Of a DNA stretch of 64,000 bases, positions 44,301 through 55,040 are shown in pieces. A model generated the notes under the pieces. The model did not search any database. It saw only the letters and a list, made by a program, of their open reading frames with translations, and was not told the origin of the DNA. The stretch spans positions 310,001 through 374,000 of the forward strand of contig KN880435.1 of the NCBI GenBank assembly GCA_000934385.1. Reading direction: 5' to 3'. The stretch's first letter is position 1; each line of letters begins with the position of its first letter. The DNA is from Cylindrobasidium torrendii FP15055 ss-10 (lineage: Eukaryota; Basidiomycota; Agaricomycetes; Agaricales; Physalacriaceae). The translations under genes were made by a program, and so were the position numbers.

Positions 44301-45929
44301 TTGTGTCTAAACTTGGGCGGTCGAGTAAACCGGGTCCTAGGTTCCTCTTGGTGGTATGCTTTGACAAACCAGTGCGAAGCATGTGATAACCTTGTCTGCA
44401 GACTGCCAGGGCTTTGCATATTGTCAGCCTGAACGTCAAGGATGGGCAACAGTCATACCTCTGCGATCGCAAAATGCAAATAGCAGCCATCAAGAGTCTG
44501 GGGATGTCGACTCTCCGAGATGACTGGATGTGTATCAACATGAGCATGGGCAGCGAAGAGGGTGACCCAGTCATCCACTGCTATTTCAAGACAGAGCTAG
44601 CCTCTATACTGATCAAACTCAGCCATAATGCCATAACGCTCAATGTCACCGCTACGTACGTGATGCCAGGCCGGTCCGTGAACAAACCACTAATTCTCGT
44701 GCAGACTTGAATACACGAAGAAGAAGGACAAGCGCGCGCAAATCACGGTGGTGCGCGACGAGACAATCAAGAAGGACGATTTGTATAAGAGCCACGCTGT
44801 GCATGTTCCCACTGGTGAACCCGCTACGAGCCAATCGTTCCCTCCTGCGAAGCGTAAAGCTGGTGTTGTGCGCCCAATCACCCAGGGCAAGCTGCTCAAG
44901 GCCGGAGGTCCGTCGGTGAGTGTACCCGGCCCGTGAAGGTGAAATCTGCTGAATGTATCGCAGAAGAAACCAACAGGATCACGCCCGACGCCGACGCCTA
45001 GGGCACTTCCAGGCGGCGGTGCTCCACCACCGGCCCCAAAACCCAAACCAACACCTGCTCCTGTCGCGACGCCCTCTGTTGCAGCAGCTGCGGCTGCACG
45101 AGCACCCCCGGTAGGGAGAAGTGTTCCCCCACCACCACCACCACCACCTGCACCTGTAGCAGCCCCCGCTGTGCCTGCGAAGCCTATGTACAAGGCCAAA
45201 TTTGCCTTCGAAGGTCAGGAAGGCGAAATGAACCTGAAGAAGGATGACCTGGTGGAACTAGTGGAGAAGGACGACAACGGATGGTGGCTAGTGAAGAGGG
45301 GTAGCGAGGAAGGCTGGGCGCCGTTCAACTACCTCGAAGAGGTTGAGCCACCAAAGGCTGCTCCTGTGCCCCCACCTCCTCCACGCGGCCGCGTCCCGCC
45401 TCCGGCCCCTGCTGCAGCCAAGGCGCCAACACCGACATCCTCAGGTGCCAGGCCGAGTGTCGCCTCGCTTGCGGCCGACGCGAACGCAAAGCCTGTGGCT
45501 GTATTCCCTGGGATGGCACCTGCAAACGGCAGTGCGACACCATGGAAGAAGCCTGCAGCGGCTGGCGGCGTGACGGCGACGGCAAGCACTGCTTCTTCGA
45601 ATGGTAGTAGCCCCGCGGGTTCGAGACCGGGGAGCGTGATTGGTAAGGCAGCTCCGCCACCGCCTGTTGCATCCAAGCCGAAGCCGCCTGCGCCGCCGAA
45701 GCCAGGCGCTGCGAGACCCGGGCCGCCTCCAGTCGCCGCCAAACCCCCGCCCGTTGCTGCGAAGCCTGCGCCAGCGGCGGGAGGCGCGGCGAGGAAACCG
45801 CCTGTGCCGTCCACTGCGAGACCTGTGCCGAGGGCATCGAATAAGCCTGGCACGGTGAAGCCGCCTGCTGCACCGGAGGGCCAGATGGATCTCGCTTCCA
45901 TGTTAGCTAGGCGCGCTGGCGGTGGCTAA
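41394..45929 (+). CDS. MYO1: class I myosin (Myo1/Myo5/MyoA type)
   Basis: The single-headed actin motor of fungal endocytic actin patches, roughly 1,250 residues. The first coding exon is only the ATG (41394-41396), followed by a 49-nt intron. Exon 2 begins [20 protein letters not shown]. Head motifs are [13 protein letters not shown] (P-loop), [13 protein letters not shown] (switch I) and DIYGFEIFE (switch II). [11 protein letters not shown] carries the serine at the TEDS position phosphorylated by PAK/Ste20-type kinases. IQ-like helices follow ([22 protein letters not shown]), then a basic TH1 tail, a proline-rich segment, an SH3 domain ([20 protein letters not shown]...[10 protein letters not shown]) and an Ala/Pro-rich end. 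It ends [14 protein letters not shown], with no acidic DDW-type Arp2/3-binding tail as in yeast. About 14 introns. Confidence 0.93.
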
Positions 45930-46314
45930 GCGTCTTATTGGTTCTGCATGGATGAAGGACATTTGGAAGGTGGGAGAAACGGAAATGTATGGTACCTTAT
46001 AGTAGCACGCCTTTTGCGTGGTAGGAGATACAGTAAGACAGAGAATATGATAGAATGATACTTTTCCGTTCTTGTCTTGTGTCCCATCTTTGGCTCATCA
46101 TGGCTCCCAGTCAAACGACCTGAGTCGAAGGGTAACTTAGCTGAAATAGAGGAAGCGATCGTAAATATATCCATTAGGAAGTTGTAATGCCTCGTTGTTG
46201 GATGCTTTCATTGTCACGTTGGATCTCTGATTTTCAAGCGGAACATGTGCAAGTAGGCTAGACGCAACATAAATAACACATAATGATACATCATTTGAGC
46301 CTGTTCAAATAGGA
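45930..46314. other. convergent 3' intergenic region
   Basis: About 385 nt between the stops of the myosin and the next minus-strand gene. AT-rich, no coding signal seen. Confidence 0.5.
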
Positions 46315-47077
46315 CTACTCGCTTGCAGGGTTGCGCTTCAAAGACCGCTCTTGGGACCAGGCGCGCAGCTGCTCTCGTAGTGTCGGGAAGTACGGCTCAA
46401 CACCATAGTCAGCCAAGTAACTAGCATCTTCATCCAACTGCTCTAGTTCTTGATCCATTTCCGGCCAGAAAGACGCAGCATTGCCTTGCGCCACGCCCTC
46501 GTTCCAGCGTGCCTTTGCGATATCTAAAGCGAATACATCGCCCCTGTTGGATTTGAATCCTCTATCCTCTCCGTATCCGCAAGCCTTTGGGCTTAGGTCG
46601 CAGTCAACCCACGAGTTTTCTATCAACTCCATAGTGAGTGCCCATGCGCGGGTTTTTGCCGACCCGTCGGGGGACTGCGCGACCGATTTGACTTTGTCCA
46701 TGAAGCGGAACATCGAGCTGCCGGCTTCATCGCAGTCAGTGCACTTTCTGTTTGACGACTTTATTTGTGCAACGAGGGACTTGTCGTACTCCAGGAAGAT
46801 GGATTCCAAGACTGGCCGTAGCTCATGTTCAATCCTCGGCTGGATTACTGGGTCTGAAGAAAGCTTGAGAAGCAGTGATGCCAGTCGCTTGGGTGATAAA
46901 AGAGGAACCAAAGCTGGGAAGTCGAATTGCGAGGCGATGGGGGCTGTAAACTGGTAGTTAGTGCTGGAGAAACCTGCTGCAATAGGTGTCCGTACGTTGT
47001 TGAATATCAGTATCCGTGCGGGGTTTTTTCGCTGGTGAGTCGGCACTGACACCGGGAGCCTCTCTTTTCAAGGACAT
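46315..47077 (-). CDS. hypothetical protein with NLS-like N-terminus
   Basis: Two exons. The first starts at the ATG at 47077 and reads MSLKREAPGVSADSPAKKPR then TDTDIQQ. PAKKPRTD is a plausible nuclear localisation signal. A 52-nt intron with a CACTAAC branch site and CAG acceptor joins it in frame to a second exon running to the TAG at 46315, for 236 residues in total. The body starts FDFPALVPLLSPKRLASLLL and has helices around HELRPVLESIFLEYDKSLV, a CTDCDEAG pair of cysteines, and a C-terminal acidic segment ending SLKRNPASE. The N-terminal layout, with a basic signal then a helical dimerisation-like region, recalls Cut8/Sts1 proteasome tethers, but the match is too weak to call. Confidence 0.65.
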
Positions 47078-47435
47078 GGCGGTTGTGAGCAAGTGATAGC
47101 GCACCCGTGTCAACAAGCACGCGTGTCGTGATTGCTGTGCCCCGATCGCGTCCTGCCAAACATTGCCTCTGGTTGATCTGGTTGGGTTCAGGTTGGGTTA
47201 TACCAGAGTGGCAGGTCATTTTCTCACTGGCTAAGAGTCGCGATATCCGCTCGCCGTAGTGTAGTACCGTCACTCCGACCAGCACGCAACATAAGCCCAC
47301 ACTGTTTACAATGAACACAGATCAGAGCTGCGCAGCCCAATCCACAGTACATTTGCATACACCCATAAACACCCAGATAAATAAATAAATAACACAGGAC
47401 ATATCAGACCGCCGCCGAGGAGAAGGACGAGCCAT

Positions 47436-47998
47436 TTAGAGCCACTCCCAGGTGACACCAGTGAGGCGTCCAACGGCGACGGGGTCATCCACAAGTTTCA
47501 AGATCGCAGAAGGAGTGAAGTCGAGGTCGTACATCCCAGCGCAACCCATGCACTTGTCGGTGACGGCGACCTCCACCGAGCGACCATTGTCTGTAAGAAA
47601 GCTATTAGAGCTTGCGCTTTAGTTGACGGAGGGGTACGTACAATGAGCGAGTAGCTTCTTGCCACAGATGGGGTTCAGGTTCGGGTTGGGGGTCGCGCCG
47701 CTGTGAAAAGTGTGAGCGAAGTGGGCATCGAGTGAGCCAGTGAGGACGAACGGGTACGAGTCGTAAAGAAGGTGGGACACCGCGACAATCGAGTCCGCGT
47801 CGGTGTTAACGATGCCGCAAGCACCGAGGCCGGGAGTGTAGTAAGTACCTATGGATTATTGTGAGCGACTGCGAGATACAGGAAGTGAGAAAACAACACA
47901 CCCTCTCCGGTGAAAGCTCGCTTGAGGATGGGCCCCGCAACGACGGACAGGATTGCGATGGAGAAGATGGTGAAAATGGTGGCAAGCTTCGAGAACAT
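47436..47998 (-). CDS. small secreted double-psi beta-barrel (barwin/RlpA-like) protein
   Basis: About 150 residues over three exons. MFSKLATIFTIFSIAILSVV then AGPILKRA is a signal peptide followed by a dibasic LKR that could be a Kex2 site. The mature part reads GTYYTPGLGACGIVNTDADS, IVAVSHLLYDSY and NPICGKKLLAHYNGRSVEVA. It continues VTDKCMGCAGMYDLDFTPSA and ends AVGRLTGVTWEWL with a TAA at 47436. GxxACG near the start and VTDxCxGC...DLDxxP...FxxL/ILKL are hallmarks of the DPBB fold shared by barwin, expansins and rare lipoprotein A. The conserved Asp of VTDKC is present. Such proteins are common in basidiomycete secretomes and bind cell-wall polysaccharide. No enzymatic role can be inferred. 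Confidence 0.88.
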
Positions 47999-48144
47999 TT
48001 TGAAGTAGAAAGGTTGAAAGTAAAAGGTGAAGCAAGCGGCGAAGAAGGTTAAAGAAGGTGTTGAGAAGAGAAGAGGATCAAGAGAGTGTGAACGAGATGA
48101 AAGTCGCTGTGTTGTGATGAAGAACGACATTGGAGAACACAGGG

Positions 48145-48152
48145 CTTTTATA
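48145..48152 (-). promoter_or_regulatory. TATA box of the DPBB gene
   Basis: On the minus strand TATAAAAG lies about 150 nt before the ATG at 47998. It is followed by a long CT-rich leader (CTCTCTTGATCCTCTTCTC...), a layout typical of highly expressed fungal secretory genes. Confidence 0.6.
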
Positions 48153-49149
48153 CCTCGATGGAAACAGGTCCGTGTCAAGAACCAAGCAATGCCTCGCATG
48201 GCACACCTACAACGCCCATGGACTGCCATCATTTCTGAGTGGTTGTTATTTGATGGCCACAGACAAGTGTATGACTTTTCAAGGGTGATGTATCAGGTCC
48301 ATGCTGCAAGTCAAATTCAGGTAGTATAGGACAAGCTTTAAATTCCGTGCCCAGGCAGCTCGCTGAGCACCTACAGGTCAAGATGATATCAAAGTGCAAG
48401 TAGAGTTCAGTTATGAGCAGCTTGAGTAGTGCGCATTTTATTCCATCAGCCGTAAGTTTGAGGACCCATGCTGCAAGATAGCTACATACCGATGGCTCGG
48501 ACGTGCTACTTTGCAAAATAGACGTGTTTGACTTCCCGTTTAAGCCTCGAATATGCGAATTGCACCGCGTGCTATACCGCGCCTAAAGTCCAAGGAACAC
48601 ATCAAGTAAGTGAGGAACAGGCCTTTACATGGTGAGATGTTCTTGTCGTCAAATTGGGCTCAAACGCGGCATGATATTGGTCGCACGATAACAGAAAACA
48701 TTGGCTCAGAAGTCCATAGGTTAGAGTAGATATTTGCTGGAGATGATACAAACTAGTGATGTGCCCTTTTGGTGGGCGCGCGGGAGGGGTTATTGCACGG
48801 TTATTGCGTCTCTCTGTGGCTGTATAGCGTCGAAAACGAATACAACAAAGGCCCTGGAACGTCTTGGTGAGCCTCCGAGATAGTCAAAGCCAGCGGGACA
48901 ACGCTTATGGTCGACAAGCCCAAATGCAGGACCACGTTGTACTGCTGCAGGATTCGTCGCAGAATTTTTTTGGTGATAATAGTTTCGGGTCGAGCATTCG
49001 GGATGGCGACATTGATATTGAGCATCCAATATTTGTTAGCGTTCATCCTCAAAAATCGAATGTTCGTTTGAATTGGCTATACGATGGGAGAGAGCAAGCA
49101 AGGCAGAAACCCTAATCTAGGGTCATCAACACTTTCGATCAGCCCTACC
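48153..49149. other. divergent intergenic region
   Basis: About 1 kb upstream of both the DPBB gene and the plus-strand MBIP-like gene. It contains no coding frame I can support. A 15-mer, AACCCTAATCTAGGG, at 49108-49122 is identical to one in both arms of the transposable element. Confidence 0.45.
49108..49122 (+). promoter_or_regulatory. AACCCTAATCTAGGG motif
   Basis: A near-palindrome (CCCTA-ATC-TAGGG) containing one telomere-repeat unit, 27 nt before the ATG at 49150. The same 15 bases occur at 22337-22351 and, inverted, at 24503-24517. Confidence 0.4.
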
Positions 49150-50419
49150 ATGAGCGGCGAAGCTTCCAGCTCGTCGACACATCCTCCTGCGTCCTTCAGG
49201 CCTGGTCCATCTGGCAGCACACAACCCGATTTCAACATGAATATTGACTCTGACCTCACTGAACAACAAACACTTGCAAACTGGCACTCCGCGTTGAAGC
49301 TGTTTTTACAAGACCTCGGATTGTCGCAGGCTCTTCGTGGTCTCGAACTCGACATACTCGTCATGAATCCTGATTTTGAGCAAGAACGTGTTCCTGGTGC
49401 TATTGGAAAGCTCTTGGCCAATCTAAAGGTTCGTTGCACCGTCATGTACTTATGGGATATGTGATTTACTCCATTCGAGAACCATGACCTTCGTTCCTTT
49501 CCGCCGCTAGAAGAGCGTAAACTCCAGCATGTCAAACCCCCAGGCTCCAGTGCGCCCGTACATCCCACAACTGTAGGCCTCACTCTTCCCATTTCTGTTA
49601 TGGCCCTCACCAATCTCAAGGTAACGAAATCCATCTCCAAGTTTCTTGCCCAGACCCGCGCGCGAAACGACGCCTCCAACCGGTCAGAGTTTCTTCAATC
49701 TCTGCAGGAGAAGCGTGCTGCCACAGGGAGCATGGATGTAGACTCGTGCGCGCGCACCGATGCGAAGCACGTCGACCGACACGAGCAAATCAAGTACGAC
49801 GTAGTGAAGAACGACGCCTCCCTCCGCCGTACAATGAAGAAATCCGCAGACCCTGCGCCAGAGTCGCGCAAAGGCAAGGAACGTGCCCTGGACGAGGACT
49901 GGCACAAGCCATACACGGAATTCGACCAACGAGTCAACGCCGAGAAGCATCCTGGGCTGAACGCACGTCTGCTTGACGTTGAGGCTCATTTCGGCGTACA
50001 CTACGGTAATTTGCAAACCTCATCTAAACCTAGGTTATTTCTGATACGTGAACAGTCCCCTCCCCGCCTATAAGTCTGCTCGCCCGCCTCAAATTACTGG
50101 AGGATCACATCATCCGTCTCGAAAAAGACTACCCTCCATGGGCAGCCCTTCATTTCAACCAACCTCATCGCGATGTAGGCTGTCTTCTCTTCTTGGTGAC
50201 TATATCTAACAGCGATGCCAGTGGCCACCGCCTCCACCCTCTCAGCCGCTCATCGTGCCGCATGACATGCCCAAGTTGGACAGTAGGCAGCCAGTCACGA
50301 CCGTTCAGTTGCCCGAACACACCAAAAACTCAAAATCCAGTCTGGCCCGCGCTGTCATGGATCGCTTGCAGGTGCAAAAGGCCATGCGAGAGCTCGAGGG
50401 CGCCAAGCGGGATGGATGA
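49150..50419 (+). CDS. hypothetical protein, possible MBIP-like
   Basis: Four exons in one frame, about 376 residues. The N-terminus is Ser/Pro-rich (MSGEASSSSTHPPASFRPGP). ALKLFLQDLGLSQALRGLEL follows, then a spliced segment NHDLRSFPPLEERKLQHVKP. A basic middle reads LTNLKVTKSISKFLAQTRAR. The C-terminal third has HKPYTEFDQRVNAEKHPGLN and, across an intron, LLARLKLLEDHIIRLEKDYP then PWAALHFNQP. It ends RAVMDRLQVQKAMRELEGAK RDG. The RLKxLEDxIxxLE helix recalls the C-terminal helix of MAP3K12-binding inhibitory protein 1, an ATAC histone acetyltransferase subunit. That assignment is weak. The intron after NLK is set by choosing the acceptor that keeps the frame open. Confidence 0.6.
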
Positions 50420-50561
50420 TGGTATTCGGCTACAGCTCAGAGGCTCGTTTCTCTGGACATACGCTTCAGGTGAATATTATCGCAATACATTCCATGGCTG
50501 TACTCATATATGTAGATCGTATCTGTACTAAAGGCACTGGTCTGCTGAAAGAATCGCAGGC

Positions 50562-52724
50562 TTAGTACGCAAATCTAAAGTCCAACCGTTCGTTGCCTTC
50601 GTCCTTGGTCGTTTTGAGGTAGTTGTCCTGCTCCTCCTTGGACAACCGACCCCATTTGTTGTCTCTCCATTTGTTCAGCGTGTGGTAGAATACCCATGTG
50701 AGCGCGTAAAGGGCAAGGTTCATGCAGCAAATGGCAATGAGCACCTTGTTCCCGCGTTTGTAGAGTGGGGCGTCGTCTTTGCGATAAATGTTCGCCTGTG
50801 GAAGATGTCAGCGGGTGGGGGGAAAGACTCGAAGGAAGATGGAGACGCACGTAGATGATGCCGCCTGCTTGGACAAACATATTGTACACACTCGCCGAAA
50901 CGGTACGTGTTCGTACACTGTACGAGTTCCGGGACGCCCAAGCCACCTCTGAACAGATCGTCAACTAAATGCGCACTAGGTGAAATGTAAAATGGACGTA
51001 CGAATTGGATGGATATACGGAAATCCGGTGATGAGCGTCACCACAGCAAAGTACACCCAATCCGATGTGGCCTTGTTGAAAGTATACAACGCAACCAGCA
51101 ATGGGAGTGCCCATATCTGAAGGATAATGGTAGAGAATACACGGCTGTTGATGACCTCTGAGAACCAGGCGGTGAAGAGGAGCATGATCATTCCGATGAT
51201 GGTCGAGGGGATGGAGAGTAAGTTAGCTTCTGTAGTGTTGAAGCCGAGGTTACGCAAAGACAGCGTCAGGTATTGTTGTGGCGGACCGACGGGCACTAGA
51301 TATCATAGGTGAGTCGATAAGAACGTCTGCGCGAGCTGACAACGTACTCATGTGTGTTAAACCCAGAATATAGATGGGCCACATCCTCCAGTCAGAAACA
51401 GCGTCGTATATCATGCGGAGCGTGAGACCCTGGCGATTGTGCATGTCGGACTTCGAAGGGTCGTCGCGCAAGACACTAAGGATGCCAGTCAGCCAAAGGT
51501 TTGTGAGTATTCAAGGTGCAAGACATACCGGTTCACCATAATGGTTTCTTCGCGGTCACTGAACCATCCCTTTGGTCGGTACCACGCTTTCGTCTGTGTC
51601 GGACCAGGAGGCATCATGTAGAACGAGGCCACGCCAGCGCAGAGAGTAAGCAGTCCCTCAATGAGGAAGAGGAATCTCCATCCAGCCCTTCCTCCAATAC
51701 CGCGCATCTGTAGGATACCCGTCGCCAAGAAGGCGCTGATAATATCAGACAGGTAATTGGATATCCAGAAGAATGCAAGACGGATGGGAACTGTGGGGTC
51801 GTTGCATGAGAATATGCACACTGAAAGAAAAGGAAGAACTTGCGCTCTTTCTTCGTGTAGAAGTATGAGAGGTAGAGGACCACATCGGGGATGAAGCCTC
51901 CTTGAAGTGTACCGAGCAGGTATCTTTCAAGGTGTGAGAGAAACACAACACATAGCTCGGATGCAAGCCCACCTGCAGACGAGGAAAGACGTGCGGCCAG
52001 ACAGCCAGAACTGCGAGAAAGCGACCACACTCCATAGGACCATCTGCCAGCCTCATTAACATCTGGCTGCCTCATCACGAGAGGAGTACTTACTTGTGTG
52101 GGTACCCACACATCTGGTCCGATCCTCTTCGAGATTAGCTGAGACGGCAGCTCTGCATATCTTGTCAGCTATTCGTTGCTTTGTAAGTAAAAAATAAAGG
52201 TACCAGCAATCAGGAAAGACACCCTGAATAACGTGTTTCCCAAGTTGTAGTCGTTCGTAGTGAGCCCAAGGTCTTCGAGGAAGTTGTCCGTGTTCGCTTG
52301 GGACAAGTTCCCGCGGTCGAGGTCAAGGGCGAAGAACATAACACAGGCCCATATCATGATACGGATGTCAATTTTGCGAACGACTTGCTACTCACAAAGT
52401 CAGCATGAGTCCCACAATAGAGAACATAAAACGCGCCTTTTCCTCCCTCCAAGTCCATCTTGCCAGAGGATCGAACCGATGGGCATTCTCGTACTCAACT
52501 GGTGGACGGTACGTTTCCAGTGTCACGGGATCGTCGAAAACGGACACTTGTGTTGCCACCGCATCCAAATCATAGCGTCTGTTCTTCCTGGCACGCATAT
52601 GCGCGAACAGGCCTGCCGGCGTATCATCCACAGGCGCGAGCGGCGGGACCTCACCCTGGGCCGTCGACACCTTTTTGTCGATGGACGACCGGTCATCTTC
52701 CTCGACGTGTAGAACCGTCGACAT
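50562..52724 (-). CDS. MFS transporter, anion:cation symporter (Dal5-like) family
   Basis: A plasma-membrane major-facilitator transporter of about 530 residues and about eleven exons. The long cytosolic N-terminus ([20 protein letters not shown]...) precedes [20 protein letters not shown] and [20 protein letters not shown], the family's first helix and loop. [21 protein letters not shown] and [12 protein letters not shown] come next. [20 protein letters not shown] followed by FYTKKE and [15 protein letters not shown] is the ACS-family signature between helices 4 and 5. Later helices include [14 protein letters not shown] and [20 protein letters not shown]. It ends [11 protein letters not shown] at 50562. 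Relatives carry allantoate, tartrate, pantothenate or other carboxylates. The substrate is not predictable here. Confidence 0.9.
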
Positions 52725-52790
52725 ATTGATAGGCTGGGAAGGAGGAGGGGGAAGGAAAAAGCACCAACTTCGTGCTTATCTCTCCGGGCC

Positions 52791-52797
52791 TATATAT
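52791..52797 (-). promoter_or_regulatory. TATA box of the MFS gene
   Basis: TATATA lies about 67 nt before the ATG at 52724 on the minus strand. A purine-poor leader follows. Confidence 0.5.
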
Positions 52798-53035
52798 CTA
52801 CACCTACGGATTGCGAATAATCCAAGCCTTTGGCGAGCACCAGCATTCATGGCGTCGACAACCTCCAGGATTGCGCGATCCGCCACATAGAATACGACAA
52901 TTTCCTTTTCCGGACCAAAGAGGAACAAAGCAACCAATCGAACGGCAGACCAAGCAAAGGGGAGTGGGTTATCAATTCTACAAGCTGCAAGTTTTCTCTT
53001 TCTTTCGTGGTAACCTACATATACAGTGCACCCGC

Positions 53036-54914
53036 TCACCGCCGTCCCATGCCACGGCCACGGCCTCTCAGCGCCCTTTGTGCTGTTCCCGGGGGCGCAC
53101 GCGGACCAGCGTTTTGCTGCTCACTCTGCGGATTCCTCACCGTCTCGTCCACGCTAAGAATCAAGCATGCCGCCTCCGTCGCGCTGGCGATCGCGTTCAA
53201 CTTCACCAGGCTAGGCTCCCACACGAACGCATCCATGTTGTTCCGCACTCCGGTCGTACCATCGACGTCAACACCAAACCACTTTTCTCCCGAACGCTGG
53301 TGCTTGTTGCGCAATCGGTTTAGGATGTCCGTCGAATCAAGACCCGCATTATCGCAAATTTGGCGCGGGATAACTTCCAGGGCCTTGGCAAATGCCAACA
53401 TAATAAACTGCTGCTTTCCAGACACTTCAAGCGCCCGTTGTTGAATATGACGAGACAAGTCCAGCTAGAATAATCAAATGAGTACAGTCAATGCATATTC
53501 CGAATAATACTCACCTCAATGGCACCTCCACCAGCAACAACATCGCCGTTCCGGACAGCACGCTTAACGACCATGATCGCATCATGCAGACTGCGTTCCA
53601 CCTCCTCAATAAACTGGTCGGCACCACCACGAAGGATGAGAGTGCAAGTCTTTGCCTTGGGGCAGTCCGTGAAGAAGTTGTAGCGTTCGTTGCCAATCTG
53701 CTTTTCCTCGAACTGACCGCAAGTGCCGAGGTGTTGGGGCTGGATGTCCGAACATGTGGATTGTATCGAGCCACCGACTGCCTGCACAACACGCTTGAGG
53801 TCACCATCTGCAACACGACCAGCACAGAAGATGTCACGATCGGCAAAGTACTGGGTTGCAAGATCACCAATGGGCAGTTTGCTGAGGACAACCTGGGCGC
53901 CAGTCTTCTCGATAGCATCGAGCTTGCGGTAAATAATTTCCCACTCGGCGTCGACGATAGCCTGGTAGTCGGACACCTGCTCGACACGAACTTCAGCGTT
54001 GTCCTTCTCAGCCTTGAGCTCGAGTTCGACGTTCAGGCAAACAATCTTTGGGTTGGTAAACTGCTTCGGCTGTTGCTCAGCACCGGCATATGTGAAGGTC
54101 TTCTTGAATGAGACACCCTTGACGAGCATGGAGTCGTGCATGCCACCGCCAGTAATTTTCTTGACACCAATGAGAGCCTCGTTAAGCTCGTCCTGGTCCA
54201 AGCACTGGATAGCATCGACGACCATTTCGGAAAAGAAAGTTTTTTCGGAGTGAATAAGCTTAGACGACATTGATGTTGCAGCACACTTGAGGAGCAGGGA
54301 GCGGAAACGCCTGGAGATGGTTTAGATGTGGCGCATAACGCGCGGCTGAAAAAACGGACTCTGGATCGCTCTTCTCCACGGTGACTTGGATCTCTTTGAT
54401 ACGGTCAATAGCCTTGGGACACGTTAGTGACGCGTAATAATTAGCACTGTACACGCACCAGCTGCGATGCTTTCCTGAAGCCTTTTACGATAATGTGCGG
54501 GCTGATTCCCTCCTCCACGAACCCACGGACCTCCTTCAGCAGCTGAGACGCAAGCAAAACAACAGATGTCGTGCCGTCGCCAACTTCGGCATCTTGCGCG
54601 CGCGCAATGTCGACCAGGGTACGCGCGGCGGGGTGGACGATCTCGAGGAGCTTCAAGATAGTTGCACCGTCGTTGGTAATCTCTGCATCACCGCGCTCGT
54701 TGACGATGAGCTTGTCCATTCCACGGGGCCCGAGAGTGGTAGCCAGTGTATCTGCGATGGCCATACATGCCGAGATATTGGACAATAATTGGCCTTTTCC
54801 TTGGGACGTGTCGGTGCCCTCCTTGAGGAGGAGCACGGTCGGTTGCTAGCCCGAAATCAGCGTCAATATACAGGCAGATAAAATTCAGTTTACCATGGGA
54901 AGTCCCCGTTGCAT
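53036..54914 (-). CDS. CCT7: CCT/TRiC chaperonin subunit eta
   Basis: The eta subunit of the cytosolic chaperonin that folds actin and tubulin, about 553 residues. The first exon is MQRGLPM (ATG 54914), spliced to [23 protein letters not shown]-binding motifs include [24 protein letters not shown] and [17 protein letters not shown]. The apical region carries [20 protein letters not shown] and [20 protein letters not shown]. This is followed by [20 protein letters not shown] and [15 protein letters not shown]. The eta-type [20 protein letters not shown] and a Gly/Arg tail ([10 protein letters not shown]) complete it. At least four introns. The [16 protein letters not shown] string and length identify the eta subunit. 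It is divergent from RAD5. Confidence 0.95.
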
Positions 54915-55040
54915 TTTACTTGAGGATAGTGCAAACTAAGATGAAGGCGGGATGGAAGCAGGATGATCGAGTTTGCATCAAAGTCATATATTAGATAAAC
55001 AGTCAGACGCGTCGCGTGCGTGACGCGCTTAATCACTGTA
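54915..55040. promoter_or_regulatory. 126-nt shared divergent promoter, CCT7/RAD5
   Basis: The two start codons are 126 nt apart. A direct ACGCG-type motif occurs as GACGCGTCGCGTGCGTGACGCG near 55003-55025, which contains ACGCGT, the MCB element recognised by MBF in yeast S-phase genes. A G1/S-linked control of RAD5 is plausible but inferred. Confidence 0.5.

Noticed and set aside
45329..45901. Gly/Ala-rich minus-strand frame opposite the myosin tail
   Set aside because: Complement of the proline/alanine-rich tail, a codon-composition artefact.
46315..47077. assignment to the Cut8/Sts1 proteasome-tether family
   Set aside because: An N-terminal basic signal and helical region are similar in layout, but no diagnostic motif could be aligned by eye.
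53491..54111. 206-residue plus-strand frame opposite CCT7
   Set aside because: Antisense shadow of a strongly conserved CCT7 exon; no family resemblance of its own.
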